Shown here: positions 1 through 5,893 of the stretch, piece by piece
Layout: the number at the start of each line of letters is the position of its first letter
Position numbering within the stretch: position 1 is the stretch's first letter
Assembly: GCA_016882345.1 (NCBI GenBank)
Contig: VGQR01000096.1
Span: 1-7,171, forward strand
Direction: 5' to 3'
Origin: Cyanobacteria bacterium K_DeepCast_35m_m2_023
GTDB taxonomy: Bacteria > Cyanobacteriota > Cyanobacteriia > PCC-6307 > Cyanobiaceae
DNA: 7,171 bases
Notes under the pieces: model-generated
The model's input: the letters and a program-made list of their open reading frames with translations, nothing else
Database searches by the model: none
What the model was told of the DNA's origin: nothing
Position numbers and translations under genes: made by a program

Positions 1-356
1 TGGCGGCGCGGCCGGGCGCCTTGGGCTTCGGCCTGCTTCATGGCGGTGGGCTTGTAGTCGTCGGCGCTGCGGTGCAGGGCCATCTGTTCGCCCATGCGGC
101 GCAGATAGAGGTCCTGATACCAAGCGATCTGATTGTGCTCATAGGACTCACAAGCGGCCTGTAGCGAGGTGAACCGCTGGCTCACCAGGCCACTGGGGGC
201 GCATTGTTTCCAATCCAACACATCCTCGAAGCTGAGGCCGGCCCGCCATTGCCGCTGCTCCGAGAGGTAGCAGTGCTCCTCGGGTCCATTGATCCAGAAG
301 AGACGTCCGTTTTCATCGATGAAATGGCGCCCCAGGCGCTTGCTGATCCTTGGCAT
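1..356 (-). CDS. Unrecognised hypothetical protein, 5' part only (runs off the left edge)
   Basis: A minus-strand reading frame is open from an ATG at 356 to the window edge, giving 118 codons with no stop. I do not recognise the family. The predicted protein begins MPRISKRLGRHFIDENGRLF and is soluble-looking, with many aromatic and charged residues. It has cysteines at about residues 29, 52 and 69, no signal peptide and no membrane segment. The visible end turns basic and Ala/Gln-rich. The amino-acid composition looks like a real protein and not an antisense shadow. A second in-frame ATG lies at 389 and would add 11 residues; neither start has a clear Shine-Dalgarno sequence, and I chose 356 because the conserved-looking sequence begins there. 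It is divergent from the CP12-like gene. Function cannot be assigned from what is visible. Confidence 0.6.
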   Translation of the reverse strand, partial: MPRISKRLGRHFIDENGRLFWINGPEEHCYLSEQRQWRAGLSFEDVLDWKQCAPSGLVSQRFTSLQAACESYEHNQIAWYQDLYLRRMGEQMALHRSADDYKPTAMKQAEAQGARPRR

Positions 357-493
357 GGCACGCTGCTGACAACCCGGCCTCACCGGCATAGCCACGGTGG
401 GGGAAATCAGCAGCAGGCAACAGGACTCCCCCGATGGGCACCAACACTCGTAAGGTAGGCGCGCCAAATTGAAGGCTCGCGAGCCGTCAAGCC
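357..493. promoter_or_regulatory. Divergent intergenic region before the CP12 gene, with two perfect palindromes
   Basis: This 137-bp spacer separates two divergently transcribed genes, so it should carry promoters for both. I see no convincing -35/-10 pair. It holds two perfect palindromes close to the CP12 start: GGCGCGCC at 458-465 and GGCTCGCGAGCC at 474-485. The second ends 8 nt before the CP12 ATG at 494, where a ribosome would bind, and no Shine-Dalgarno sequence is visible there. The palindromes are seen directly; a role as operator or RNA hairpin is inference. Confidence 0.45.
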
Positions 494-712
494 ATGAAGT
501 CCATCGACGAGCACATCCAACAGGATCAGAGCGAGATCGAAGCGGCCCGTGCCGCCGGTGACATGGGCAAAGTCCGCCACCTCGAGCAGGAGCTCAAGGG
601 TCTGCAGGAGTACAAGGATCACCATCCCGGCGATAACCACGACCCGACCCCCATGGAGGTGTTCTGCGATCTGAATCCTGACGCCCCCGAATGCCTCGTC
701 TACGACGACTGA
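494..712 (+). CDS. CP12-like regulatory protein of the Calvin cycle
   Basis: CP12 is a small, largely disordered protein. In the dark it bridges glyceraldehyde-3-phosphate dehydrogenase and phosphoribulokinase into an inactive complex, controlled by thioredoxin through cysteine pairs. This 72-residue protein has the family's C-terminal signature: Cys58 and Cys67 in [10 protein letters not shown], followed by LVYDD, the GAPDH-binding end. The usual N-terminal cysteine pair is absent, since there are no other cysteines. The central AWD_VEEL core motif is only weakly echoed around residues 28-37 ([10 protein letters not shown]). The N-terminal half is charged and helical. Length is normal for the family. 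It is divergent from the left-edge gene and overlaps the 3' end of convergent obgE by 13 nt. Family membership is fairly secure from the C-terminus; retention of phosphoribulokinase binding is uncertain. Confidence 0.85.
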   Translation: MKSIDEHIQQDQSEIEAARAAGDMGKVRHLEQELKGLQEYKDHHPGDNHDPTPMEVFCDLNPDAPECLVYDD

Positions 713-1698
713 ATCCCAAGCTCTCGCCAGACAGCCGCCAGGAGTGAATCCAACCCCTTGGCGGCTGCCGCTGAGATCGCCAGCACCTGACGGCCACTGG
801 CCTGCTGCAGCTCCTGCTGAAGACGTTGGCACTCCTCGGATGTCAGCAGCTCGATCTTGCTGAGCACCACCAAGCGGGGCCGTTGATCGAGCTGATGACC
901 GTAGGCGCCCAGCTCGGCATCGACCGTCGCATAGTCGTCGAGCAACTGGGGGCTGGACGCATCCAGCAGGTGAATGAGCAGGCGGGTGCGCTCGATGTGG
1001 CGCAGAAACTCATGGCCAAGGCCGGCCCCCTGGGAGGCGCCCGCAATCAGACCGGGGATGTCGGCAAACACGGTTCCATCACCGCTGGGCCGACGCACCA
1101 CACCGAGGTTGGGCACCAGCGTGGTGAAGGGATAGTCAGCGATTTTGGGCCTGGCGGCAGAGAGCACCGCGATCAGGGTGCTCTTGCCTGTGTTCGGCAG
1201 CCCGATGATGCCCACCTCGGCCAGCAGCTTGAGTTCAAGCTGCAGCAGCCACTCTTCGCCGTCGCGACCCTCGGTGCACTTTTCAGGAGCGCGGTTGCGA
1301 TTGCTCAGGTAATGGGCATTGCCTAGCCCACCGCGACCACCAAAAGCGACCGGCAGTTCTTGACCGGCTTCGGTCAGATCGCCCAGCAGGATCCCTGTGC
1401 GGGCATCGCGCACCTCGGTGCCACAGGGAACTTTGATGACCAGGTGATCGCCGCTGGCACCGGTGGCCTTGTTGGGGCCACCCCGCCGACCATCGATGGC
1501 AACGAACTCGCGCTTGTACTTGAAGTCAAGCAGCGTCTGCAGGTTGCTGTCGGCGCGCAGCAGGACGTCGCCACCGCGACCGCCATCGCCGCCGGAGGGA
1601 CCACCGGCGGGCACATATTTTTCGCGCCGAAAGGCGGCAATCCCGTCACCACCACGGCCGGCCCTGACCGCAATGCGGGCTTGATCGATGAACTGCAT
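700..1698 (-). CDS. obgE: Obg-family GTPase (ribosome assembly)
   Basis: Obg proteins are GTPases that bind the large ribosomal subunit precursor and act in its late assembly and in stress signalling. The 332-residue product shows the glycine-rich Obg fold at residues 1-158 ([25 protein letters not shown]). The G domain follows: P-loop GLPNTGKST at 166-174, switch-I DYPFTT at 188-193, G3 DIPG at 213-216, G4-like LSKIEL at 279-284 and G5 SA near 309. The G4 motif carries Ser in place of the usual Asn and Glu in place of Asp. The protein ends right after the G domain, without the OCT domain seen in many bacteria. An ATG at 1725 would add nine residues, but the family begins MQFIDQ, so I chose 1698. 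No Shine-Dalgarno sequence precedes it. It is divergent from the ABC ATPase gene and convergent with CP12. Confidence 0.95.
   Translation of the reverse strand: MQFIDQARIAVRAGRGGDGIAAFRREKYVPAGGPSGGDGGRGGDVLLRADSNLQTLLDFKYKREFVAIDGRRGGPNKATGASGDHLVIKVPCGTEVRDARTGILLGDLTEAGQELPVAFGGRGGLGNAHYLSNRNRAPEKCTEGRDGEEWLLQLELKLLAEVGIIGLPNTGKSTLIAVLSAARPKIADYPFTTLVPNLGVVRRPSGDGTVFADIPGLIAGASQGAGLGHEFLRHIERTRLLIHLLDASSPQLLDDYATVDAELGAYGHQLDQRPRLVVLSKIELLTSEECQRLQQELQQASGRQVLAISAAAAKGLDSLLAAVWRELGIQSS
732..767 (+). terminator. Inverted repeat downstream of CP12, possible terminator inside the obgE 3' end
   Basis: CAGCCGCCA at 732-740 is the exact reverse complement of TGGCGGCTG at 759-767, giving a 9-bp GC-rich stem with an 18-nt loop. 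It starts 19 nt after the CP12 stop codon and lies within the last codons of obgE. No T-run follows in the CP12 direction, so it is not a classical intrinsic terminator. Cyanobacteria lack Rho, so a hairpin may still end or stabilise the CP12 transcript. It could equally be a chance consequence of Ala-rich obgE codons. Confidence 0.3.
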
Positions 1699-1748
1699 GA
1701 TGAACAAACCTAGGATCCAGCCCATCGCCGCACCGAAGGGACACCGCC
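1699..1748. promoter_or_regulatory. 50-bp divergent spacer between obgE and the ABC ATPase gene
   Basis: Both start codons sit at the ends of this very short spacer, so their promoters must be packed here or lie inside the opposite gene. At its centre is CCTAGG (1709-1714). This gives back-to-back -10-like hexamers: TAGGAT (1711-1716) toward the ATPase gene and TAGGTT (1712-1707) toward obgE. Neither has a good -35 box at normal spacing. A -10 at 1711 would place transcription start about 25 nt before the TTG codon, which leaves room for its ribosome site. This is inference from weak motifs. Confidence 0.3.
1735..1740 (+). promoter_or_regulatory. Ribosome binding site deciding the TTG start of the ABC ATPase
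   Basis: GAAGGG lies 8 nt before the TTG at 1749. There is no in-frame ATG or GTG between the upstream in-frame stop (TGA at 1701-1703) and this TTG. The MalK-like sequence begins immediately after it, so TTG is the likely initiation codon. Confidence 0.6.
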
Positions 1749-3020
1749 TTGGCTGACGTTCGCTTCCAGCAGGTCAGCAAGACCTATCCGTCGCGAGCCG
1801 GTGGCAGCGGCCGCCCAGAGGCGGTCCCGGTGCTGCAGCGCCTGGACCTGAGCATTGAGGACGGCGAATTTTTGGTGCTGGTGGGCCCTTCGGGCTGCGG
1901 CAAGAGCACGCTGCTGCGCATGCTGGCTGGGCTGGAGCAGCCCAGCAGTGGTGAGATCTGGGTAGGGGGCCGGGCCGTGAGCCAGCTGCGCCCCTCACGG
2001 CGCAATGTGGCAATGGTGTTTCAAAGCTACGCGCTTTATCCCCACCTCAGCGTGGCCGACAACATCGGCTTTGGACTGCGCCGCAGCACCCCCCGCAGGC
2101 CGGAGGCACAACTGCAGGACAGCCTGCACCGCCTCAGCCGCCACTGGCCCAGGGCCCTGCGCCTCCACTCAGCGCGGGAAGCCCGCATCGAGGCGCGCAT
2201 CGCCGAGGTGGCCGCCACCCTCGAACTCGAGCCGCTGCTCGAGCGCCGTCCCAAAGAGCTGTCGGGCGGTCAGAAGCAACGGGTCGCGCTGGGCCGCGCC
2301 ATTGCCCGGCAGCCGGACGTGTTCCTGATGGACGAACCGCTCAGCAACCTCGACGCCAAGCTGCGCACCGGCACCCGCGCCCAGATCGTCGACCTGCAGC
2401 GCCGCCTGGGCACTACCACCCTGTACGTGACCCACGACCAAGTCGAAGCGATGACCATGGGTCACCGCATCGCGGTGCTCAACGGCGGCCGGCTCCAACA
2501 GCTGGGAACACCGATGGAGCTGTACCGCTGGCCCGCCAACCTGTTTGTGGCCCAATTCATCGGCAGTCCGCCGATGAATGTGCTGCCGGTGACGCCGGTG
2601 GCGACGGGGCAACTGCAACTGGGCAGCCGCCGCTTTGCCCCCGAGGGGCCGATCGCCGAGGCGCTGCTGCAGTGGCAGGCTCGTGGCGGCACGGGTGAGC
2701 TCAGCGCCGGCCTGCGGCCCGAGCACCTGTTGCCCGCGCCGGCCACCAATCGCAACCTGGCGGTCGAGGTCAGCCACATCGAAGCCCTCGGCAATGAGCA
2801 GCTGCTCACCTGTCGACTGCTCGAAACGGGCCATCTGCTGCAGGTCCGCTGCGATCCGGGCACCAGCGTCCGCAGTGGCGAAACTCTGCATCTGGGGGTG
2901 GATCCCCGGGGCTGGCGTCTGTTTGAGGCAGATGGCGAAGCCCTGGCGATGCCCTCCGAACGGGCACCCGGCAGCGATTCCACCAGTCCCAGCCTGCCAC
3001 CGCTGGGCCCGCGTCCTTAA
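1749..3020 (+). CDS. ABC transporter ATP-binding protein, MalK/UgpC (CUT1 sugar or compatible-solute importer) type
   Basis: This is the nucleotide-binding subunit of a carbohydrate importer; it hydrolyses ATP at the inner membrane face to drive uptake. The 423-residue protein has Walker [10 protein letters not shown] at 46-54, the Q-loop glutamine at 92, signature LSGGQ at 171-175, Walker B VFLMDEP at 191-197, D-loop SNLDA at 199-203 and the switch histidine at 229. A TOBE/OB regulatory region follows (FIGSPPMN at 270-277, GLRPEH at 321-326). It is longer than the roughly 370 residues of MalK. About 27 extra residues lie in the helical region between residues 111 and 170, and there is a Pro/Ser-rich tail after about 395. 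In cyanobacteria this subfamily includes GgtA of the glucosylglycerol/sucrose/trehalose system; that assignment is plausible, not proven. Start is TTG. No permease or binding-protein gene is nearby, so it is an orphan ATPase here, convergent with mutS2. Confidence 0.9.
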   Translation: MADVRFQQVSKTYPSRAGGSGRPEAVPVLQRLDLSIEDGEFLVLVGPSGCGKSTLLRMLAGLEQPSSGEIWVGGRAVSQLRPSRRNVAMVFQSYALYPHLSVADNIGFGLRRSTPRRPEAQLQDSLHRLSRHWPRALRLHSAREARIEARIAEVAATLELEPLLERRPKELSGGQKQRVALGRAIARQPDVFLMDEPLSNLDAKLRTGTRAQIVDLQRRLGTTTLYVTHDQVEAMTMGHRIAVLNGGRLQQLGTPMELYRWPANLFVAQFIGSPPMNVLPVTPVATGQLQLGSRRFAPEGPIAEALLQWQARGGTGELSAGLRPEHLLPAPATNRNLAVEVSHIEALGNEQLLTCRLLETGHLLQVRCDPGTSVRSGETLHLGVDPRGWRLFEADGEALAMPSERAPGSDSTSPSLPPLGPRP

Positions 3021-5422
3021 CGCAGGTAGATGACGCTGCAGCCCGCCCCGCCATCGGCCTGGGCGGCATCGGCGACCCGCTCCACATAGGGAACTGTGGT
3101 CAGCCATTGGCGCAAGCCGCGCTTGAGCTTGCCGGTGCCGATGCCATGGATCACCCACAAGGGGCCATTGGCGCCGCGCAGGCGCTCTTCGACCGCGGCT
3201 TCGGCCTCGTGCACCCGCAGGCCGCGCACATCGACCGTGTTGCGCTCTGTGCGCACGTCCGGGCCACGGCCACTGCCCAGGGAGGTGGCCTTGATCTGGA
3301 CCTGGGGCGGTGGCGGCGGCGAGGGCTTCTCGCCATGGAGACCTTCGATGCCGGCCAGCGGCACGTTGAGCCGCATGACGCCGCAGCGCACCGTGAGCTC
3401 ACGGCTGTCCTCGGCGATGGCCAGCACCTCGCCGGCCTTGCCCAGCGAAAGCACCCGCACGCGATCGCCGAGCGACGGCATCCAACCGCGATGGTCGCGG
3501 CGCTCGGGCAGCGGACGGTGCTGCTGCTCGAGCTGCCTGAGCCGCTGCCCCGCCTGGCGCGCGCTTTCGCCCAGCTCTGATGTGCTGGAGCGGGTGCCGC
3601 CCTGGCGCAGCCGGCGAATGATGCGGCGCACCTCCGTCTGGCCCTGGCGGATCGAACGCTCCAGCTGTTGTCGCCGCTGTTCCTGGAGCTCGACGCTCTG
3701 CTGCTGCTGCTGCTCCCAGCGCAGCAGCAGCTCTTCGTGCAGCAGTTCGGTCTGGGCGAGTAGAACCGCCGCCTCTTCGGCGGCGTCCTGCTGGCGCTGG
3801 CGCTGGTCTTCGAGGCCGGCGATGACCTGGTTGACATCGCCCTGGGCCAGAGGCGCGAGCTGGGCCTCGGCCTGCTGCAGCACCGGCTCGTGCAGCCCCA
3901 GCCGCCGGGCGATGGCCAGGGCATTGCTGCGGCCCGGGATGCCCCACTGCAGGCGGTAGGTGGGCTCGAGCGTTTCGGCGTCGAACGACACGGAGGCGTT
4001 TTCGAAGCGGGGGTCGCCGTATTTGAGCGCCTTGAGCTCACCAAAGTGCGTGGTGGCCACGGTCAGCCGGGCCCGCTCGGCCAGGTGCTTGAGCAGGGCA
4101 GCCGCCAGGGCCGATCCCTCCTGGGGATCGGTGCCAGCCCCGACCTCGTCCAGCAGCACCAACGAGGCGCCCCTGTGCGGTTGTTGCAGGGCCTCCAAAA
4201 TGCGGGCGATGCGGCGAATGTGACCGCTAAACGTCGACAGGTTCTGCTGAAGCGACTGCTCGTCGCCGATATCGGCCAGCACCTGGCCGCACCAGGGAAG
4301 CCGCGGCGTGCCCGTGCACGGCAGCCAGAGCCCGGCGCGGGCCATCAACGCGGCCAGGCCCAGGCTTTTGAGGGTGACGGTCTTGCCACCGGTGTTGGGA
4401 CCGGTGATCGCGACCACCCGCAGGGCGCCAGACACCGTGAGGCTGACCGGCACCACCGCTCGTCCACCGTCATGGCGCTGCTGCCAGAGCAGCAGCGGGT
4501 GGCGCAGTTCGCGCAGCTCGAACGTCGCCTCAGCATCGGCCTCGAGCTGGGGACGCACGGCCCCCAGCCAGGCGCTGTACCGGGCACGGGTCAGGGCGGC
4601 ATCGAGCTGCACCAGCACCCGCTGCAAGGGGTCAAGCGCCTCGGCCTGCTCGCCCACCGCTGTGCTGAGCTGATGCAGGACCACCTGCACCAGCTCCTGC
4701 TCCTGGCCCTCAAGCTCGCGAATGCGGTTGCCCAGGGTGATCACGGCCTGGGGCTCGACGAACACGGTGCTGCCCGAGGCCGAGCTGTCATGCACCAGCC
4801 CGGGCAACTGCGAGGCAGCACCAGCCTTGACCGCCAGCACGGGCCTGCCGTTGCGCTCGGCCACCACCGTGTCCTGCAACAGGGCCGCATAGCGGCGGAT
4901 CAGCTCCTGCAGACGCTCGCGCCGCTCAGCGCGCACAGCCTGCAGCTGGCGACGCACCCCCTCGAGTGGTGCACTGGCGCGATCGGCCACCCGACCGCCC
5001 TCTTCAAGGCAGAAGCGCAGGCGCTGTTCCAATTCGGGCAGGGTGCGCAACTGATCCACCAGGGCAGTCGTCACCGGCCGCAGCTCGGGATCGTCGATCT
5101 GGCGTCTGAGCCGCCGGGCCGCCGCGAGTGTCAGCGCCAGCGCCAGCAGGGATTCGCCCCCCGCCGTACCGCCCTTGGTGCACAGCTGGACCACAGGCTC
5201 GATGTCGGCGATGCCCTGGAAGCTGAGCCCACCGTCCAGCAGGCCATCGAGGGCAAGCAGCTCGCCGGTCTCGGCGATCAGGGCGCGGGAGCGGTCAAGG
5301 TCGGCTGCCAGGGGCAACGCGAGGCAATGGCGCCGCCCGGCATCTGTGCTGGCGAAACTCGCCAGGTGCTGGGCCAGCCTGGGCCACTCCAGCAGGTCAA
5401 GGGTCTCAGCAGCTGGATTCAC
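3017..5422 (-). CDS. mutS2: MutS2 ATPase with C-terminal Smr nuclease domain
   Basis: MutS2 is a MutS-like dimeric ATPase that lacks the mismatch-recognition domain. It is known for suppressing homologous recombination and, in Bacillus, for splitting collided ribosomes. The 801-residue product has the helical core and clamp region (about 1-330) and Walker A TGPNTGGKT at 340-348. STFSGH follows at 396-401, Walker B LVLLDEVGAGTDP at 421-433 and TTHF at 457-460. A long Gln/Arg/Glu-rich coiled coil spans about 530-640, a small beta domain about 648-694, then a proline linker (702-706). The Smr domain covers 729-801 with DVRGL (731-735) and HGIGTGKL (759-766). All parts look intact and the length is normal. 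It starts with GTG at 5422, which overlaps the TGA of the upstream VOC gene as GTGA, implying translational coupling. Its stop shares TTAA with the convergent ABC gene. Confidence 0.96.
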   Translation of the reverse strand: MNPAAETLDLLEWPRLAQHLASFASTDAGRRHCLALPLAADLDRSRALIAETGELLALDGLLDGGLSFQGIADIEPVVQLCTKGGTAGGESLLALALTLAAARRLRRQIDDPELRPVTTALVDQLRTLPELEQRLRFCLEEGGRVADRASAPLEGVRRQLQAVRAERRERLQELIRRYAALLQDTVVAERNGRPVLAVKAGAASQLPGLVHDSSASGSTVFVEPQAVITLGNRIRELEGQEQELVQVVLHQLSTAVGEQAEALDPLQRVLVQLDAALTRARYSAWLGAVRPQLEADAEATFELRELRHPLLLWQQRHDGGRAVVPVSLTVSGALRVVAITGPNTGGKTVTLKSLGLAALMARAGLWLPCTGTPRLPWCGQVLADIGDEQSLQQNLSTFSGHIRRIARILEALQQPHRGASLVLLDEVGAGTDPQEGSALAAALLKHLAERARLTVATTHFGELKALKYGDPRFENASVSFDAETLEPTYRLQWGIPGRSNALAIARRLGLHEPVLQQAEAQLAPLAQGDVNQVIAGLEDQRQRQQDAAEEAAVLLAQTELLHEELLLRWEQQQQQSVELQEQRRQQLERSIRQGQTEVRRIIRRLRQGGTRSSTSELGESARQAGQRLRQLEQQHRPLPERRDHRGWMPSLGDRVRVLSLGKAGEVLAIAEDSRELTVRCGVMRLNVPLAGIEGLHGEKPSPPPPPQVQIKATSLGSGRGPDVRTERNTVDVRGLRVHEAEAAVEERLRGANGPLWVIHGIGTGKLKRGLRQWLTTVPYVERVADAAQADGGAGCSVIYLR
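3703..3731. repeat. CTG/CAG triplet run forming an 11-bp perfect inverted repeat inside mutS2
   Basis: Five CTG triplets (3698-3712) encode Gln571-575 of MutS2. GCTGCTGCTGC at 3703-3713 is the exact reverse complement of GCAGCAGCAGC at 3721-3731, with a 7-nt loop. The repeat sits in the coiled-coil coding segment, where Gln and Leu codons (CAG, CTG) are naturally frequent. A strong mRNA or cruciform hairpin is possible, but codon bias is enough to explain it. Confidence 0.7.
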
Positions 5423-5835
5423 CCGGCCCCAACCGACGGCGCAGCAATCGCCGGCTGGCCCGGCACGTTCGACGGAATCCCAGCGGGCGGCTCATAGAGC
5501 ACTTCGAGCCAGTTGCCTTCGGGATCCTGCAGGTAGAAGGAGGCCGTGCCATCGCGATGGTCATGGACGGGTCCGCAGCGGTGTCCAGCCGACTCGAGCT
5601 CGGCGTGCACCGCGTCCACCTGGGCGCGGTCGCTGAGGTGAAAGGCGAAATGGGGACCCGCCGCCTTGTAGTCGGGGCTCAGCAGGGCGATGCCATCACC
5701 GGTCGCTGGCGATTGCATGTACGCCCAATCGCTGGCATCCCAGGTGAGCCGCAAGCCAAGGGCCCCATAGAACGCCTTGGCACGCTCCATGTCCTGGACC
5801 CGCAGGGCCACGTGCCCCAGCCGACTCACTGCCAT
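5419..5835 (-). CDS. VOC-superfamily (glyoxalase/extradiol dioxygenase fold) protein
   Basis: A 138-residue single-module protein of the vicinal oxygen chelate fold, which uses a divalent metal in enzymes such as glyoxalase I, extradiol dioxygenases and fosfomycin-resistance proteins. The sequence opens LGHVALRVQDMERAKAFY and closes its fold with FYLQDPEGNWLEVLYE, both typical. Likely metal ligands are His8, His62 and Glu111. A Pro/Ala/Gly-rich tail of about 23 residues follows. Substrate cannot be told from sequence; picocyanobacterial relatives are often labelled lactoylglutathione lyase, which I would not assume. An upstream in-frame ATG at 5925 would overlap hemB. I chose 5835 because the fold starts there and GGGAG lies 6 nt upstream. 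hemB ends 58 nt upstream, and the TGA overlaps the mutS2 GTG start, so it is probably the middle gene of a hemB-VOC-mutS2 operon. Confidence 0.87.
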   Translation of the reverse strand: MAVSRLGHVALRVQDMERAKAFYGALGLRLTWDASDWAYMQSPATGDGIALLSPDYKAAGPHFAFHLSDRAQVDAVHAELESAGHRCGPVHDHRDGTASFYLQDPEGNWLEVLYEPPAGIPSNVPGQPAIAAPSVGAG

Positions 5836-5841
5836 CTGCAA

Positions 5842-5846
5842 CTCCC
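5842..5846 (-). promoter_or_regulatory. Ribosome binding site of the VOC gene
   Basis: On the minus strand GGGAG lies 6 nt before the ATG at 5835. It supports this start over the in-frame ATG at 5925. Most other genes in the window have no visible Shine-Dalgarno sequence. Confidence 0.6.
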
Positions 5847-5893
5847 ACTCGCGCTGAACCCATTCAAGCGATCGAAGCAGGCCCTGCGTCGAA

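Noticed and set aside
407..832. 141-codon minus-strand frame opposite CP12 and the obgE 3' end
   Set aside because: It overlaps two well-supported genes, including obgE on the same strand in another frame, and shows no recognisable domain.
1696..1725. Upstream in-frame ATG at 1725 for obgE
   Set aside because: It would add nine hydrophobic residues not found in the family, which begins MQFIDQ; it also fills most of the short divergent spacer.
3048..3066. Hairpin CCGCC-N9-GGCGG near the convergent ABC/mutS2 ends, considered as a terminator
   Set aside because: Only a 5-bp stem, inside the mutS2 Smr-domain coding sequence, with no T-run; expected by chance in GC-rich DNA.
2169..3158. 329-codon minus-strand frame opposite the ABC ATPase
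   Set aside because: Composition is artefactual and all ABC motifs are intact on the plus strand.
3461..3468. GCGATCGC, the HIP1 repeat typical of many cyanobacteria
   Set aside because: I noticed only one perfect copy in 7.2 kb. At this GC content that is not clear enrichment, so it is no evidence for a HIP1-rich genome.
3890..5497. 535-codon open frame on the plus strand opposite mutS2
   Set aside because: Antisense shadow of a GC-rich gene. The translation is His/Gln/Gly/Ala-rich without motifs, while the minus strand encodes a complete MutS2.
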